From Verrucomicrobiota bacterium (GTDB lineage: Bacteria > Verrucomicrobiota > Verrucomicrobiia > Chthoniobacterales > Terrimicrobiaceae): a stretch of DNA of 64,000 nt. The notes under the pieces are model-generated. The model was not told where the DNA came from and searched no databases. It was given only the letters and a program-made list of their open reading frames with translations. Position 1 is the first letter of the stretch. Each line of letters starts with the position of its first letter. Shown here in pieces: positions 16,032 to 24,455 of the stretch. Location: the NCBI GenBank assembly GCA_017305195.1, contig JAFKMU010000035.1, forward strand, positions 1-64,000. Direction: 5' to 3'. The translations under genes and the position numbers were made by a program.

Positions 16032-16505
16032 TCAGGCGAGCTTGCGCTCGACGGCACGGAACCCCGTGAGTGCGCCCGCTTTGTCTCGGATCGGCTCGAC
16101 CGAAATCTCCACCCGATAGAGGGAACCGTTCTTGTGGTAGTTCACCAGGCGTGCCACGCAAGCCTCTCCCTGGCGCACCGCCCGCCGGAGCACCTCCACC
16201 TGGGCCGGGTCAGTCTCAGGGCCTTGGAGAAGGCTGCCGGGCTTTTTGCCACGGATCTCGGGGAAACTATAGCCGCACAGGCTGGTAAAGGCGGGATTGA
16301 TCGCGACGATGCGGCCCTCGGCGTCGGTCTCCACGCGCGGGGGTTCCGCGTCAACACGCTCGATCACCCGGGAGCGCAGGGCTGCGGGAGGAGGCACTGC
16401 TGCCGCATGCTCCCGCAGGTCGCTGGCCAGCCGGGCCAGTCCATGGCCGGAGGCCGGACTGCTGGAGCCGCTTGCTTCATTGAGGAAAGACGAGACGGAG
16501 ATCAT
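16032..16505 (-). CDS. Stand-alone LOV-like PAS domain protein lacking the photoactive cysteine
   Basis: The 157-residue protein has a disordered N-terminus, then a PAS domain (about 55-157). NPAFTSLCGYSFPEIRGKK, then LLQGPETDPAQVEVLR and VNYHKNGSLYRVEISVEPIR, fit LOV-type PAS proteins. In true LOV photoreceptors the GxNCRFLQ helix carries the flavin-adduct Cys. Here the equivalent stretch is GKKPGSLLQ with P89, so no blue-light adduct can form. No output domain is attached. It ends the long minus-strand run that begins with the Ser/Thr kinase. Confidence 0.82.
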   Translation of the reverse strand: MISVSSFLNEASGSSSPASGHGLARLASDLREHAAAVPPPAALRSRVIERVDAEPPRVETDAEGRIVAINPAFTSLCGYSFPEIRGKKPGSLLQGPETDPAQVEVLRRAVRQGEACVARLVNYHKNGSLYRVEISVEPIRDKAGALTGFRAVERKLA

Positions 16506-16561
16506 CGGACACGCAACGATTGGAAATGCCAGATGGATGCAGCCAAGTCAACCGAAGGGGA

Positions 16562-17002
16562 TCAGTCGCGGTGGTAGGGGAGCCCGGCCTTGATCGTGCA
16601 GGCCCGGTAAATCTGTTCCAGGGCAACGACTAGCGCCAGTTCATGCTGGAGCGTGCCGGTGGTGAGCGACCAGACGAGATCGGCTTTTTCCCGCACGGCG
16701 GGGATCAATCCATCCGCACCACCCACGATGAGGGCGCACGGTTTTTTGGGATGCAGCTCGATTTTTTCCAATTCTGCGGAAAAAGCCCGGCTGGTGAACA
16801 TCTTTCCGCGTTCATCCATGACGAGCCGGAAGCATCCCTCGCTTTTCTCCAGCAGAGCCTTGCCCTCCTTGTCTTGGGTCGAGGCTTTGACCGTCTCTAC
16901 CTCGACGGAGCCGAAGTTTCGCAGGCGCGAGAGGTACTCCTCGATGCCGTCTCGGGCGTAGGAAAGACGCGGTTTGCCGACGGCCACGATGCGCCAGCGC
17001 AT
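16562..17002 (-). CDS. rlmH: 23S rRNA (pseudouridine1915-N3)-methyltransferase RlmH
   Basis: This 146-residue SPOUT methyltransferase modifies helix 69 of 23S rRNA using S-adenosylmethionine. The family blocks ALIVGGADGL and LALVVALEQIYRACTIKAG, with GLPYHRD at the end, form the knotted cofactor site and conserved C-terminus (xxPYHR/K). Length is close to the usual 155. It sits 6 nt downstream of lipA. Confidence 0.94.
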   Translation of the reverse strand: MRWRIVAVGKPRLSYARDGIEEYLSRLRNFGSVEVETVKASTQDKEGKALLEKSEGCFRLVMDERGKMFTSRAFSAELEKIELHPKKPCALIVGGADGLIPAVREKADLVWSLTTGTLQHELALVVALEQIYRACTIKAGLPYHRD

Positions 17003-17008
17003 GGCGGG

Positions 17009-17905
17009 CTATTTCTTCTTGGCCTGGACCGGGTTGAAGTCGGCGGCGTGGTACGAACTGCGCACCAGCGGACCGCTGGCCACGAACTCGAAGCCCTTGT
17101 TGCGGGCGATGTCGCCGTAAAGCTGGAAGGTCTCGGGGCTGACGTACTCGACCACCGGCAGGTGCTGCGGGGTGGGGCGGAGGTACTGGCCGAGCGTGAG
17201 CACGGTGACATTGGCCTCGCGCAGGTCGTCCATGGCCTGGAAAATCTCGGTCTCCGTCTCGCCGAGGCCAAGCATGAGGCCGCTCTTGGTGATGGCCTCG
17301 GGGTCCATCTCACGCACGCGGCGCAGCACGTCGAGCGAGAGGCGGTACTTGGCGCGGGAGCGGACCATCGGGGTCAGGCGCTCCACGGTTTCCAGATTAT
17401 GGTTGAAAATGTTCGGCTTGGCGTCGACCACGACGCGGATCGGGTCGTCCTTGCCGTTGAAGTCCGGCGTGAGCACCTCGACGATGATATCGGGATCGAC
17501 GCCGCGGATGGCCTCGATGGTGCGGGCAAAGTGCAGGGCGCCTCCGTCGGCCACGTCGTCGCGGGCGACGGCGGTGATGACGACATGCTTGAGCTTGAGG
17601 CGTCGGATCGCCTCGGCCACGCGCTGGGGCTCGTCCTCCTCAAGGGGGAGGGGTTTGGCGGTGGCGACGGCGCAAAACCCGCAGGCGCGGGTGCAGCGTT
17701 CGCCAGCGATCATGAAAGTGGCGGTGCCGTGGCTCCAGCATTCCCAACGGTTCGGGCACTGGGCGCTCTCGCAGACCGTATGCAGCTTCAGGTCGGAAAC
17801 GAGTGTCTTCGTCGAGAAAAAGACGGGGTTCGACGGCAATCGTACCTTGATCCAATCCGGCTTTTTGGCTTGGTGAAGCTCGGGATTAATCTTGGGCGCT
17901 GGCAT
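17009..17905 (-). CDS. lipA: Lipoyl synthase LipA
   Basis: This 298-residue radical SAM enzyme inserts two sulfurs into the octanoyl chain on the E2 and GcvH proteins. The auxiliary cluster motif is CESAQCPNRWEC, and the radical SAM cluster is CTRACGFC (CX3CX2C). The ATG at 17905 is chosen over an in-frame TTG at 17914. No lipB accompanies it; the octanoyl source gene must lie elsewhere. It is part of the recR-lipA-rlmH string with short gaps (34 nt and 6 nt). Confidence 0.96.
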   Translation of the reverse strand: MPAPKINPELHQAKKPDWIKVRLPSNPVFFSTKTLVSDLKLHTVCESAQCPNRWECWSHGTATFMIAGERCTRACGFCAVATAKPLPLEEDEPQRVAEAIRRLKLKHVVITAVARDDVADGGALHFARTIEAIRGVDPDIIVEVLTPDFNGKDDPIRVVVDAKPNIFNHNLETVERLTPMVRSRAKYRLSLDVLRRVREMDPEAITKSGLMLGLGETETEIFQAMDDLREANVTVLTLGQYLRPTPQHLPVVEYVSPETFQLYGDIARNKGFEFVASGPLVRSSYHAADFNPVQAKKK

Positions 17906-17939
17906 AGGGTGCAAAGAATCGGCGCAATCGGCGGGGGTG

Positions 17940-18548
17940 TCAAACCCTGAGGGAATTTCTTCCCGCCAGGGCCCGCTGCAAGGTGAGGGGATCGGCGTGC
18001 TCCAGCCCGCCGCCAGCGGGGAGACCGTGGGCGATGCGTGTGAGTTTTACCTCAAGGCCGGTGAGGATTTCGGCGACGTAGTTCGTCGTGGCCTCGCCCT
18101 CCACATCGGCGCTGAGAGCCAGGATGACCTCGGTCGGCAGATCCTCGGCGATGCGTTTGAGGAGTTCCGCGATGCGCAGGTCTTCCGGTCCGACATTGTC
18201 GAGAGGAGCGAGCCGTCCGCCCAGGACATGGTATCTGCCCCGGAAGAATCCCGTGCGCTCGATGGGCAGGATGTCGGTGGCGTTTTCCACCACGCAAATC
18301 TCCGGCTGGCGCGTCTCGTCGCGGCAGATTTCGCAGAGTTCCTCGGTGGCGAAGAACCCGCACTGCGCGCAAGGCTTCAGGTGCTCGGCGGCTTCCCGCA
18401 GGCTCTCGGCCAGCTCGATCGGCTTGGCGTCCTTGGCGGCGGTGAGCCACAGGGCGATGCGCTCCGCGCTGCGCGGCCCGATGCCGGGCAGGAGCCGGAG
18501 CTGGCGGGCGAGCTGGCGGAAGGGTTCGGGATAGTCGACCGGCCGCAT
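17940..18548 (-). CDS. recR: Recombination protein RecR
   Basis: The 202-residue protein works with RecF and RecO to load RecA at gaps. It has a helix-hairpin-helix (LRLLPGIGPRSAERIAL), a four-cysteine zinc finger (CAQCGFFATEELCEIC) and a Toprim domain with GGRLAPLDNVGPEDL. Length is normal. The usual dnaX-ybaB neighbours are absent. Instead it follows the cyclase-like gene by 25 nt. Confidence 0.96.
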   Translation of the reverse strand: MRPVDYPEPFRQLARQLRLLPGIGPRSAERIALWLTAAKDAKPIELAESLREAAEHLKPCAQCGFFATEELCEICRDETRQPEICVVENATDILPIERTGFFRGRYHVLGGRLAPLDNVGPEDLRIAELLKRIAEDLPTEVILALSADVEGEATTNYVAEILTGLEVKLTRIAHGLPAGGGLEHADPLTLQRALAGRNSLRV

Positions 18549-18573
18549 GAGAGACAGGTACGGCGAGGCGGGA

Positions 18574-19836
18574 TCAGGCTCCGAAGAGGCTCATCTCCCC
18601 CTTGGCAGCCTCGTCCTCACTGCGGCGGGAACGCTCCACGCGCTGGATGTAGTAGTCGAGCGCGGGGTCGGGAATGCCGGTGATGCGGGCCTTGGAAAAT
18701 TCCTCGATCGCTTTCTCCCACTTCTTGTCGCGGACGTAGATGACGCCGCGCCAGAAGTGGTCGCGGCTGCGTTCGCGCTCGGGCGAGAGGCTGTGCTTTG
18801 GGGCGAGGATTTCGTAAAGCTCCACGCGGCGGCGCTCTCCGGCGGCCTTGAGCACCTCGATGGGGCGAGCTTCAAAGGTGTCGGACGCCTGCTCAAAGGT
18901 CTCGGGACCGACCAGGATGCGGCACCCGTAGGTGGCGCAGGCGGCGCAGAGGCGGCGGGCAAATTCCACGGCGGGACCGGCCACGCTGAAGTTCGCGAGG
19001 CGGCTGCCCCCGTAGGCGGCGGCGATCATTTCGCCGGAGTTCACGCCGATGCGGAAGTCGAACCGGCGCTGCCAGGTGGCGTCGCATTCGCGGTTCAGGT
19101 TGTCCAGGCGGATCATCAGGTCGAGCGCGGCGCGGCAGGCGCGGGAAGCGTGCTTTTCATCCGGCAGCGGAGTGCCGAAGACGACGCGCAGGCTCTCGCC
19201 CGTGCATTCGTCCAGGTAGCCGCCGACCTCGACGAGGTAATCGGAGGCGGTCTGGAGATAGAGGTTGGTCATCGCCGCATAGTCCTCGGGCGAAAGGAGT
19301 TCCATCAGCTCGCGGTGATTCTGCACCTCGCAGACGATCACCGTGCCCTCGGTGAGCGTACCGGGGAAACTGACGGGTTCATAGCCGTTGACGAGCTGGT
19401 TGAAGACCGAGCGCGAGATGCGCTGGCCAAAGAGCCGCTCGAGGATCTTCTTGCGCGATCCGCTGCCGCTGCGGCCATAGATCACGCCCACGATGTACGC
19501 GATGAGCACCGCAAAGACGCTCGGGAAGGGGGAGAAAAAGACATTGTACAGCGAGAGCACCTTGGACCCCGTAAGCAGGAGCAGGATCGTGGCGACGGCC
19601 ACGATCGTCTTGAGCGAAGGGCGAGTGATATCCACCGTCGTCCAGGCAATGGCGTAGCTAAAGAACGCCATGAGCAGGATCTGCGCGAGCACGGGTACGG
19701 TGGTCGCATGCTTCAGCGCGTAGATTTTGTCGAGGATGAGGTCGGGGGTGGTGGAAACCCAGCCGGCAGCGAAGAGCACGGTCACGATGGCCGTGCTGAT
19801 GGTGCCGATAAGAATGGTTGCCTTAAGGTATCTCAT
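18574..19836 (-). CDS. Membrane-anchored class III cyclase-homology protein with altered catalytic residues
   Basis: The 420-residue protein has three to four N-terminal membrane segments (about 5-25, 48-66, 76-92, 106-122), then a cyclase-homology domain (about 160-345) and a helical tail. In active adenylate/guanylate cyclases two aspartates bind metal, and Lys/Asp or Glu/Cys pairs select the base. Here the first metal position is E170 (VIVCEVQNH), the second is E214 (DECTGES), and the NxxxR region reads AVEFARRL. These changes predict loss or alteration of activity. ATGA overlap with the ClpX-like gene implies coupling. Confidence 0.78.
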   Translation of the reverse strand: MRYLKATILIGTISTAIVTVLFAAGWVSTTPDLILDKIYALKHATTVPVLAQILLMAFFSYAIAWTTVDITRPSLKTIVAVATILLLLTGSKVLSLYNVFFSPFPSVFAVLIAYIVGVIYGRSGSGSRKKILERLFGQRISRSVFNQLVNGYEPVSFPGTLTEGTVIVCEVQNHRELMELLSPEDYAAMTNLYLQTASDYLVEVGGYLDECTGESLRVVFGTPLPDEKHASRACRAALDLMIRLDNLNRECDATWQRRFDFRIGVNSGEMIAAAYGGSRLANFSVAGPAVEFARRLCAACATYGCRILVGPETFEQASDTFEARPIEVLKAAGERRRVELYEILAPKHSLSPERERSRDHFWRGVIYVRDKKWEKAIEEFSKARITGIPDPALDYYIQRVERSRRSEDEAAKGEMSLFGA

Positions 19837-21407
19837 GTTGCGGAATCAGGTTGCGGCTGCCGGTAGGATGCCACCACCCACTCGCTCAACACGCCGTCGG
19901 GATGGTCCACCGCCCGTGACGGCACGGAGAATTCGATGCGACCGCTGTTTCTCTTTATCAGAGTAAGACCAAATTGGTAGTCCTTAAAAGCGCGCTCGCA
20001 AAACTCCCGCACTCCGATGTTCTCCTCTCCGGTCCGGATGATGATGCGCGCGACGGCCTCCTCCTCGAAGGTCAGGCGCAGCCCGTGCTCGGCGGAAAAG
20101 CGGTCGGCAAACTCGGTGACAATGGCCTGCAGGGCCTTTTCGCGCTCGGCATGCCCGGCTCGCAAAAGCTCCTCCAGAGCGGCCTTCGGGTCGTCGATCA
20201 GGGCGGCTGTCACGGTGAACGACCGCACGCCGGAACCCGGCAGCTCAAATTTGAAGTCACGGAAAATCCGCTCGCACACGGTCAGCAGTCCGCGCGCTCC
20301 GGTCCCCTCATGGGCCGCCCGGGAGGCGATGCGGCGCAGGGCGTCGTCCTCAAAATAAACCTCCAGTCCGTAGGCGTGGAACGCCCGCTCGTACTGGCGA
20401 ATGATGCTGCCCTCGGAGCGCTTGAGGATTTCAAACAGATCGTCCTCGCTGAGCGGATCGCAGATCACGCGCACGGGCAGGCGGCCGACGAACTCCGGCT
20501 CCATGCCGTAGTCGACGAGGTCGCGGGTCTCCGCCGCGCGGAGCAGGTCGGAGCCTTCGGGCTGTCTGGCCGGTTCCGCAGAGAAACCGATCTGGGCGTG
20601 GCGGAGCCTGCGGGCGACGCGGTCGCCGAGTTTGTCAAAAGCGCCGGAGACGATGAAAAGGACGTGGCGGGTGTTGATCGAGTCGCGCGCGACCTTGCCC
20701 TTGCGCTGAAACTCCATCGCAGCCTGCAGCTGGGCCTGGAGGTCGTTGGCGCTGCGGAGGGGGACCTCGGTTTCCTCCATGAGCTTGAGGAGGGCGGTCT
20801 GCACGCCGCGCCCGCTCACGTCGCGGCCCATCGACTCGCCGCTGCTGGCGATCTTGTCGATCTCGTCGATGTAGACGATGCCATACTGGGCGAGGGAGAG
20901 GTTGCCGTCGGCCTTGTGGACGAGTTCGCGGATCAGGTCCTCCACGTCGCCGCCGACATAGCCGGTCTCGCTGAATTTCGTCGCGTCGGCCTTCACGAAC
21001 GGCACGCCGATGAGGTCGGCGATGTGCTTGACGAGGTAGGTCTTGCCGACGCCGGTTGGGCCGATGATGACCACGTTTTGCTTGGCGTACTCCACTCTGG
21101 CCGCCTCCTCGGGCGGGAGGGATGCGGCGTATTTTGCGTGGTGGTAGTGGTCGCAGACGGCGATGGCCAGGGCCTTCTTGGCGTCGGCCTGCTGGATGAC
21201 GAACCGGTCGAGGTGCTGCTTGATGTCCTTGGGCCGGTGATTGAAGTCAAACTCGACCTTGTCCGTGTCGGGCTCCGCGCCCTCGCCGTTCGGGACGGGT
21301 TCGGCCTGCACACCCGGGTTGGCGGGAGTTCCGCCGAGGCTGGCGCGGAGGAATTCCTGGAGTTTTTGCTGGAGTTGCTCGGGTGAAGGAAGATTCGGTT
21401 CGCTCAT
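19833..21407 (-). CDS. ClpX-like AAA+ unfoldase without zinc finger, duplicated C-terminal domain
   Basis: The 524-residue AAA+ protein has Walker A GPTGVGKT (116-123), pore loop GYVG (149-152), Walker B VYIDEIDK (178-185), an IGF loop (273-275) like that used by ClpX to bind ClpP, GRLPV (308-312) and sensor-2 GARG (370-373). The N-terminal four-Cys zinc domain of ClpX is missing. The small C-terminal domain (about 340-415) is followed by a recognisable second copy (about 432-512). It likely unfolds selected substrates, possibly for ClpP. It sits between a kinase gene (15-nt gap) and the cyclase-like gene (4-nt overlap). Confidence 0.85.
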   Translation of the reverse strand: MSEPNLPSPEQLQQKLQEFLRASLGGTPANPGVQAEPVPNGEGAEPDTDKVEFDFNHRPKDIKQHLDRFVIQQADAKKALAIAVCDHYHHAKYAASLPPEEAARVEYAKQNVVIIGPTGVGKTYLVKHIADLIGVPFVKADATKFSETGYVGGDVEDLIRELVHKADGNLSLAQYGIVYIDEIDKIASSGESMGRDVSGRGVQTALLKLMEETEVPLRSANDLQAQLQAAMEFQRKGKVARDSINTRHVLFIVSGAFDKLGDRVARRLRHAQIGFSAEPARQPEGSDLLRAAETRDLVDYGMEPEFVGRLPVRVICDPLSEDDLFEILKRSEGSIIRQYERAFHAYGLEVYFEDDALRRIASRAAHEGTGARGLLTVCERIFRDFKFELPGSGVRSFTVTAALIDDPKAALEELLRAGHAEREKALQAIVTEFADRFSAEHGLRLTFEEEAVARIIIRTGEENIGVREFCERAFKDYQFGLTLIKRNSGRIEFSVPSRAVDHPDGVLSEWVVASYRQPQPDSAT

Positions 21408-21422
21408 GGAAAGGCGGGAAAA

Positions 21423-23441
21423 TTACGGTTTTGCGCCCTTCACCTTCAGCTCACTTTCGATCTCCTGCAAACGCTCCGCGATTTTATTGCCGGTGGTGAT
21501 TGAGGACTGGGCGTCCTTTACCTGGGACAGCAGTTTTTGCGCGTCGCTGGCTGTCTTCACCTTTTCCAGGCTGGTCTGGATGCTGGAGAGCAGCGCGTAG
21601 TCTTTCACGTAAGGCTCGGCCAGCTTCTTGTAGTCGGTGATCCAGTCGTAGCGGGGAGCGACGCCGGTGCTCCGGGAAAACGTGCGGAAAAGCGGGCCGC
21701 CGTCGTCAAACTGACCCAGGACCCAGTCGTGCATGGCGAAGCAGAGAAGGCCGAACGCCTCGTAGTTCTGGTTGGAGTAAACCCGGTCGATCTCGCTGGC
21801 GATCGTCGACTTCGGGCTCGCCAGAGTGCGCGCCGCCTCGACAAAAAAGCTGGCCAGCGGCGCCTGCTCGGACTCGGAGGAGAACGGCCCGGCCTTGGCG
21901 ATCTTGTTGAACACAGCGGCCGCAGCTTCCGCCTCGTCGCCCGCCATGAGGGCCAGCCCTTGGTTCATCAATGCCCAGTTCTTGAGCGGCTGGGGGATGC
22001 CGCTGGCTTCCGCAAGGCGCTGAAATTCCTCCCCGGCCTCGGTGAACTGCCGGTTGTTCATCAGCTTCACGCCTTCGCGGAGGGACTTCCACCCCTCGGC
22101 TTCGTCAAATTTCGACCCGGCGGTCTGGCTGCTCGACGCGCCGACGTCGGCGAGCCGGTCGCCGAAGAGCTTGTCGCGGAAGACCCAGAGCAGGACGCCC
22201 ACGATGATGATGGTGGCGATGAGCCCGAGGCTGAGGTAGGCGGAGAGGTTGCGCGTTTCCTGCGTCTCCATGACCACGCGGGCCTTGGGCTGCTGCGGTT
22301 TTTGCGTGCGCTCGAGCAGCTTGTGACGGGCGTAGGAAAGGTGGTCGATCAGCTCGCGGTACGACGGGTAGCGGTCCTCCCTGTCCTTGGCCAGCATGCG
22401 GTTGATCACATAGGCCGTCTCGCTGGAGACGTCGGGCGCGAAGGATTGCAGGCTGACCGGCTGGCTCTTGAGCTGTTTCAGCGCCACCATGGAGGCGGTC
22501 TCCGCCTCGTAAGGCGGGCGTCCGGCCAGGGCATGGAACAGCGTGCCCCCGAGACTGTAAATGTCGCTGCGGAAATCCTCGGGCTGGTTGTCGAGCTTCT
22601 CCGGGGCGATGTAGTACGGAGTCCCCCAGATTTCGCCTCGCACGGAAGCCGCCTCGTCCATGACCACGGCAAGACCGAAGTCCACCAGCTTGGCCGTGTG
22701 CGGATCGGAGAAAAGGATGTTGCCCGGCTTGATATCGCGGTGGATGAGGCCCTTTTCGAGCCCCGCCTCCAGGCCCTCCGCGATCTGGATGCCGACATTG
22801 AGCACCTGAAGCTCCGGCACGCGGTGCTGGAGCGTCATGAGCTGGTCCAGCGAACCCTTCTCGACCAGCTCCATCGCGAGATAGAACTGCCCGTGGTCCT
22901 GGCCGAAGGAGAAAATCTTCACCACATGCGGGTGGTTGATCGAGGCGGTGATGCGGGCCTCCTGCTCGAGTTTTGCCTGTTCCTCGGCATTGGCGGCGCA
23001 TTCCTTCTTGAGAATCTTGAGGGCGACCTGCCGATGGAGGTTGCAATCGAGGGAGCGGAACACCGCGCCCATGCCGCCCTCGCCGATGTGCTCGATGAGC
23101 TGGAAATTGTTGAACTGCCGGCGCGCCCGGAGATTCTGGCCGCAACTCGGGCAGTAAATCTTGGCAAAAGGCTCCTGCGTGGTGACATCCATCAGGGTGC
23201 CGCAACTCGGGCAGGCCTCCAGCAACTGGCCTGGTACCTGTTCCTCGACCGGCACGGTCTCCAGGATGGGCGGTTCGGCGGGAGCTTCCGCCTCCGCGGC
23301 GGGTTCCTCCTCGGGAGCGTCGGCAGATTCAGGTGCAATTTCCGCTTCCGGTAACGTACCTTCTCCGGCTAGGTTCTCGACCTCTTCCTGGGGGTTGTCG
23401 ACCTGTTCGCCCTGCGATTCGCCACTTTTTTCGCTTAACAT
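21423..23441 (-). CDS. Transmembrane serine/threonine protein kinase with N-terminal zinc ribbon
   Basis: The 672-residue protein has an acidic N-terminus, a zinc ribbon (C77, C80, C97, C100), then a PASTA-less PknB-type kinase domain. The glycine loop is GEGGMG (120-125), the ATP lysine is K142, HRDIKPGN starts at 234, DFG is at 254-256, and IAPEK is present. One membrane helix (about 401-420) leads to an extracytoplasmic helical region of some 230 residues, with TPR-like segments. All catalytic residues are intact. It is the first gene of a minus-strand run with the ClpX-like and cyclase-like genes, and is divergent from rluD. Confidence 0.92.
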   Translation of the reverse strand: MLSEKSGESQGEQVDNPQEEVENLAGEGTLPEAEIAPESADAPEEEPAAEAEAPAEPPILETVPVEEQVPGQLLEACPSCGTLMDVTTQEPFAKIYCPSCGQNLRARRQFNNFQLIEHIGEGGMGAVFRSLDCNLHRQVALKILKKECAANAEEQAKLEQEARITASINHPHVVKIFSFGQDHGQFYLAMELVEKGSLDQLMTLQHRVPELQVLNVGIQIAEGLEAGLEKGLIHRDIKPGNILFSDPHTAKLVDFGLAVVMDEAASVRGEIWGTPYYIAPEKLDNQPEDFRSDIYSLGGTLFHALAGRPPYEAETASMVALKQLKSQPVSLQSFAPDVSSETAYVINRMLAKDREDRYPSYRELIDHLSYARHKLLERTQKPQQPKARVVMETQETRNLSAYLSLGLIATIIIVGVLLWVFRDKLFGDRLADVGASSSQTAGSKFDEAEGWKSLREGVKLMNNRQFTEAGEEFQRLAEASGIPQPLKNWALMNQGLALMAGDEAEAAAAVFNKIAKAGPFSSESEQAPLASFFVEAARTLASPKSTIASEIDRVYSNQNYEAFGLLCFAMHDWVLGQFDDGGPLFRTFSRSTGVAPRYDWITDYKKLAEPYVKDYALLSSIQTSLEKVKTASDAQKLLSQVKDAQSSITTGNKIAERLQEIESELKVKGAKP

Positions 23442-23485
23442 TCGCTCCTGGGGTAGGTGATTTAACCTTCCACTTAATACCTTTC

Positions 23486-24421
23486 ATGGGCAATCCGCAA
23501 AAAAATTCTCCCCCGGAAATCGTCTTTGACGGCACGGAGCCGGAATATCTGATCGAAGGCGGCGACGCCGGGCTGCGGCTGGACGTATTCCTCGCCCTGC
23601 GCCTTCCTGACTTTTCCCGCTCGCGACTCCAGTCTCTCATCAAGACCGGGTACGTCCTCCTGAATGGCGCTCCGGCTCGTCCCTCCGAGACCCTGAGGGC
23701 GGGGGATCGCATCGTCTGGAAAGCCCCGGCAGCCATCGAGTGCCAGTCGGCCCAGCCCGAGGAGATCGCCCTGGATATCCTCTACGAGGACGACGACATC
23801 ATCGTGGTCAACAAGCCGCCGGGCATGGTCGTCCACCCCGGCGCCGGGCATGTCGACGGCACGCTGGTTTCCGCCCTGCTGCACCATTGCGGCAGCCTGT
23901 CCGTCATCGGCGGCGAGGAGCGCCCGGGCATCGTGCATCGTCTCGACAAGGAGACCAGCGGCTGCCTCGTCGTGGCCAAGAATGATGTCGCCCACCGCGT
24001 GCTGGCGGAGCAATTTGCCGACCGGGGCGTGGAAAAGGTCTACCTCGCCGTGGTCGATGGCGTGCCGAAGCGCACCTTTGGCACCATCGATCAGCCCATC
24101 CGCCGCCACCCGGTGAACCGCCAGATGATGGCCATCGCGAGAAACGGCCGGGGCCGTCTCGCCCTCACCGAATACAAGGTGCTGGGCAAGCGGGACAACG
24201 TCTCGCTGGTCGAGTGCCATCCGAAAACAGGCCGCACCCACCAGATCCGCGTCCACCTGAAGTTCCTCGGCAATCCCGTGGCAGGCGATCCGGTCTATGG
24301 TAAGCGAGGCGCCTGGGACCGGCACCTCCTCCACGCCTGGAAGCTTTCGTTCGATCATCCCGTGAGCGGGGAGCGGCTTTCTTTCGAGGCGCCGCCGCCG
24401 GAGGAGTTTCGATTCGCTTGA
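23486..24421 (+). CDS. rluD: 23S rRNA pseudouridine synthase RluD/RluA family
   Basis: The 311-residue protein has an N-terminal S4 RNA-binding domain (DVFLALRLPDFSRSRLQSLI) and a RluA-type catalytic domain. The catalytic Asp is in GIVHRLDKETSG, and KTGRTHQIRVHL is the second signature. It isomerises uridines of 23S rRNA; by overall similarity RluD is the best guess. The ATG at 23486 is taken rather than an in-frame start at 23333, which would run into the divergent kinase gene. Confidence 0.9.
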   Translation: MGNPQKNSPPEIVFDGTEPEYLIEGGDAGLRLDVFLALRLPDFSRSRLQSLIKTGYVLLNGAPARPSETLRAGDRIVWKAPAAIECQSAQPEEIALDILYEDDDIIVVNKPPGMVVHPGAGHVDGTLVSALLHHCGSLSVIGGEERPGIVHRLDKETSGCLVVAKNDVAHRVLAEQFADRGVEKVYLAVVDGVPKRTFGTIDQPIRRHPVNRQMMAIARNGRGRLALTEYKVLGKRDNVSLVECHPKTGRTHQIRVHLKFLGNPVAGDPVYGKRGAWDRHLLHAWKLSFDHPVSGERLSFEAPPPEEFRFA

Positions 24422-24455
24422 ACCTCTCCCGTTCCGGTCTAGACTGGCGCGCTCC

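Noticed and set aside
16032-16505. Blue-light LOV photoreceptor
   Set aside because: The adduct cysteine is replaced by proline (P89), so LOV photochemistry is not possible.
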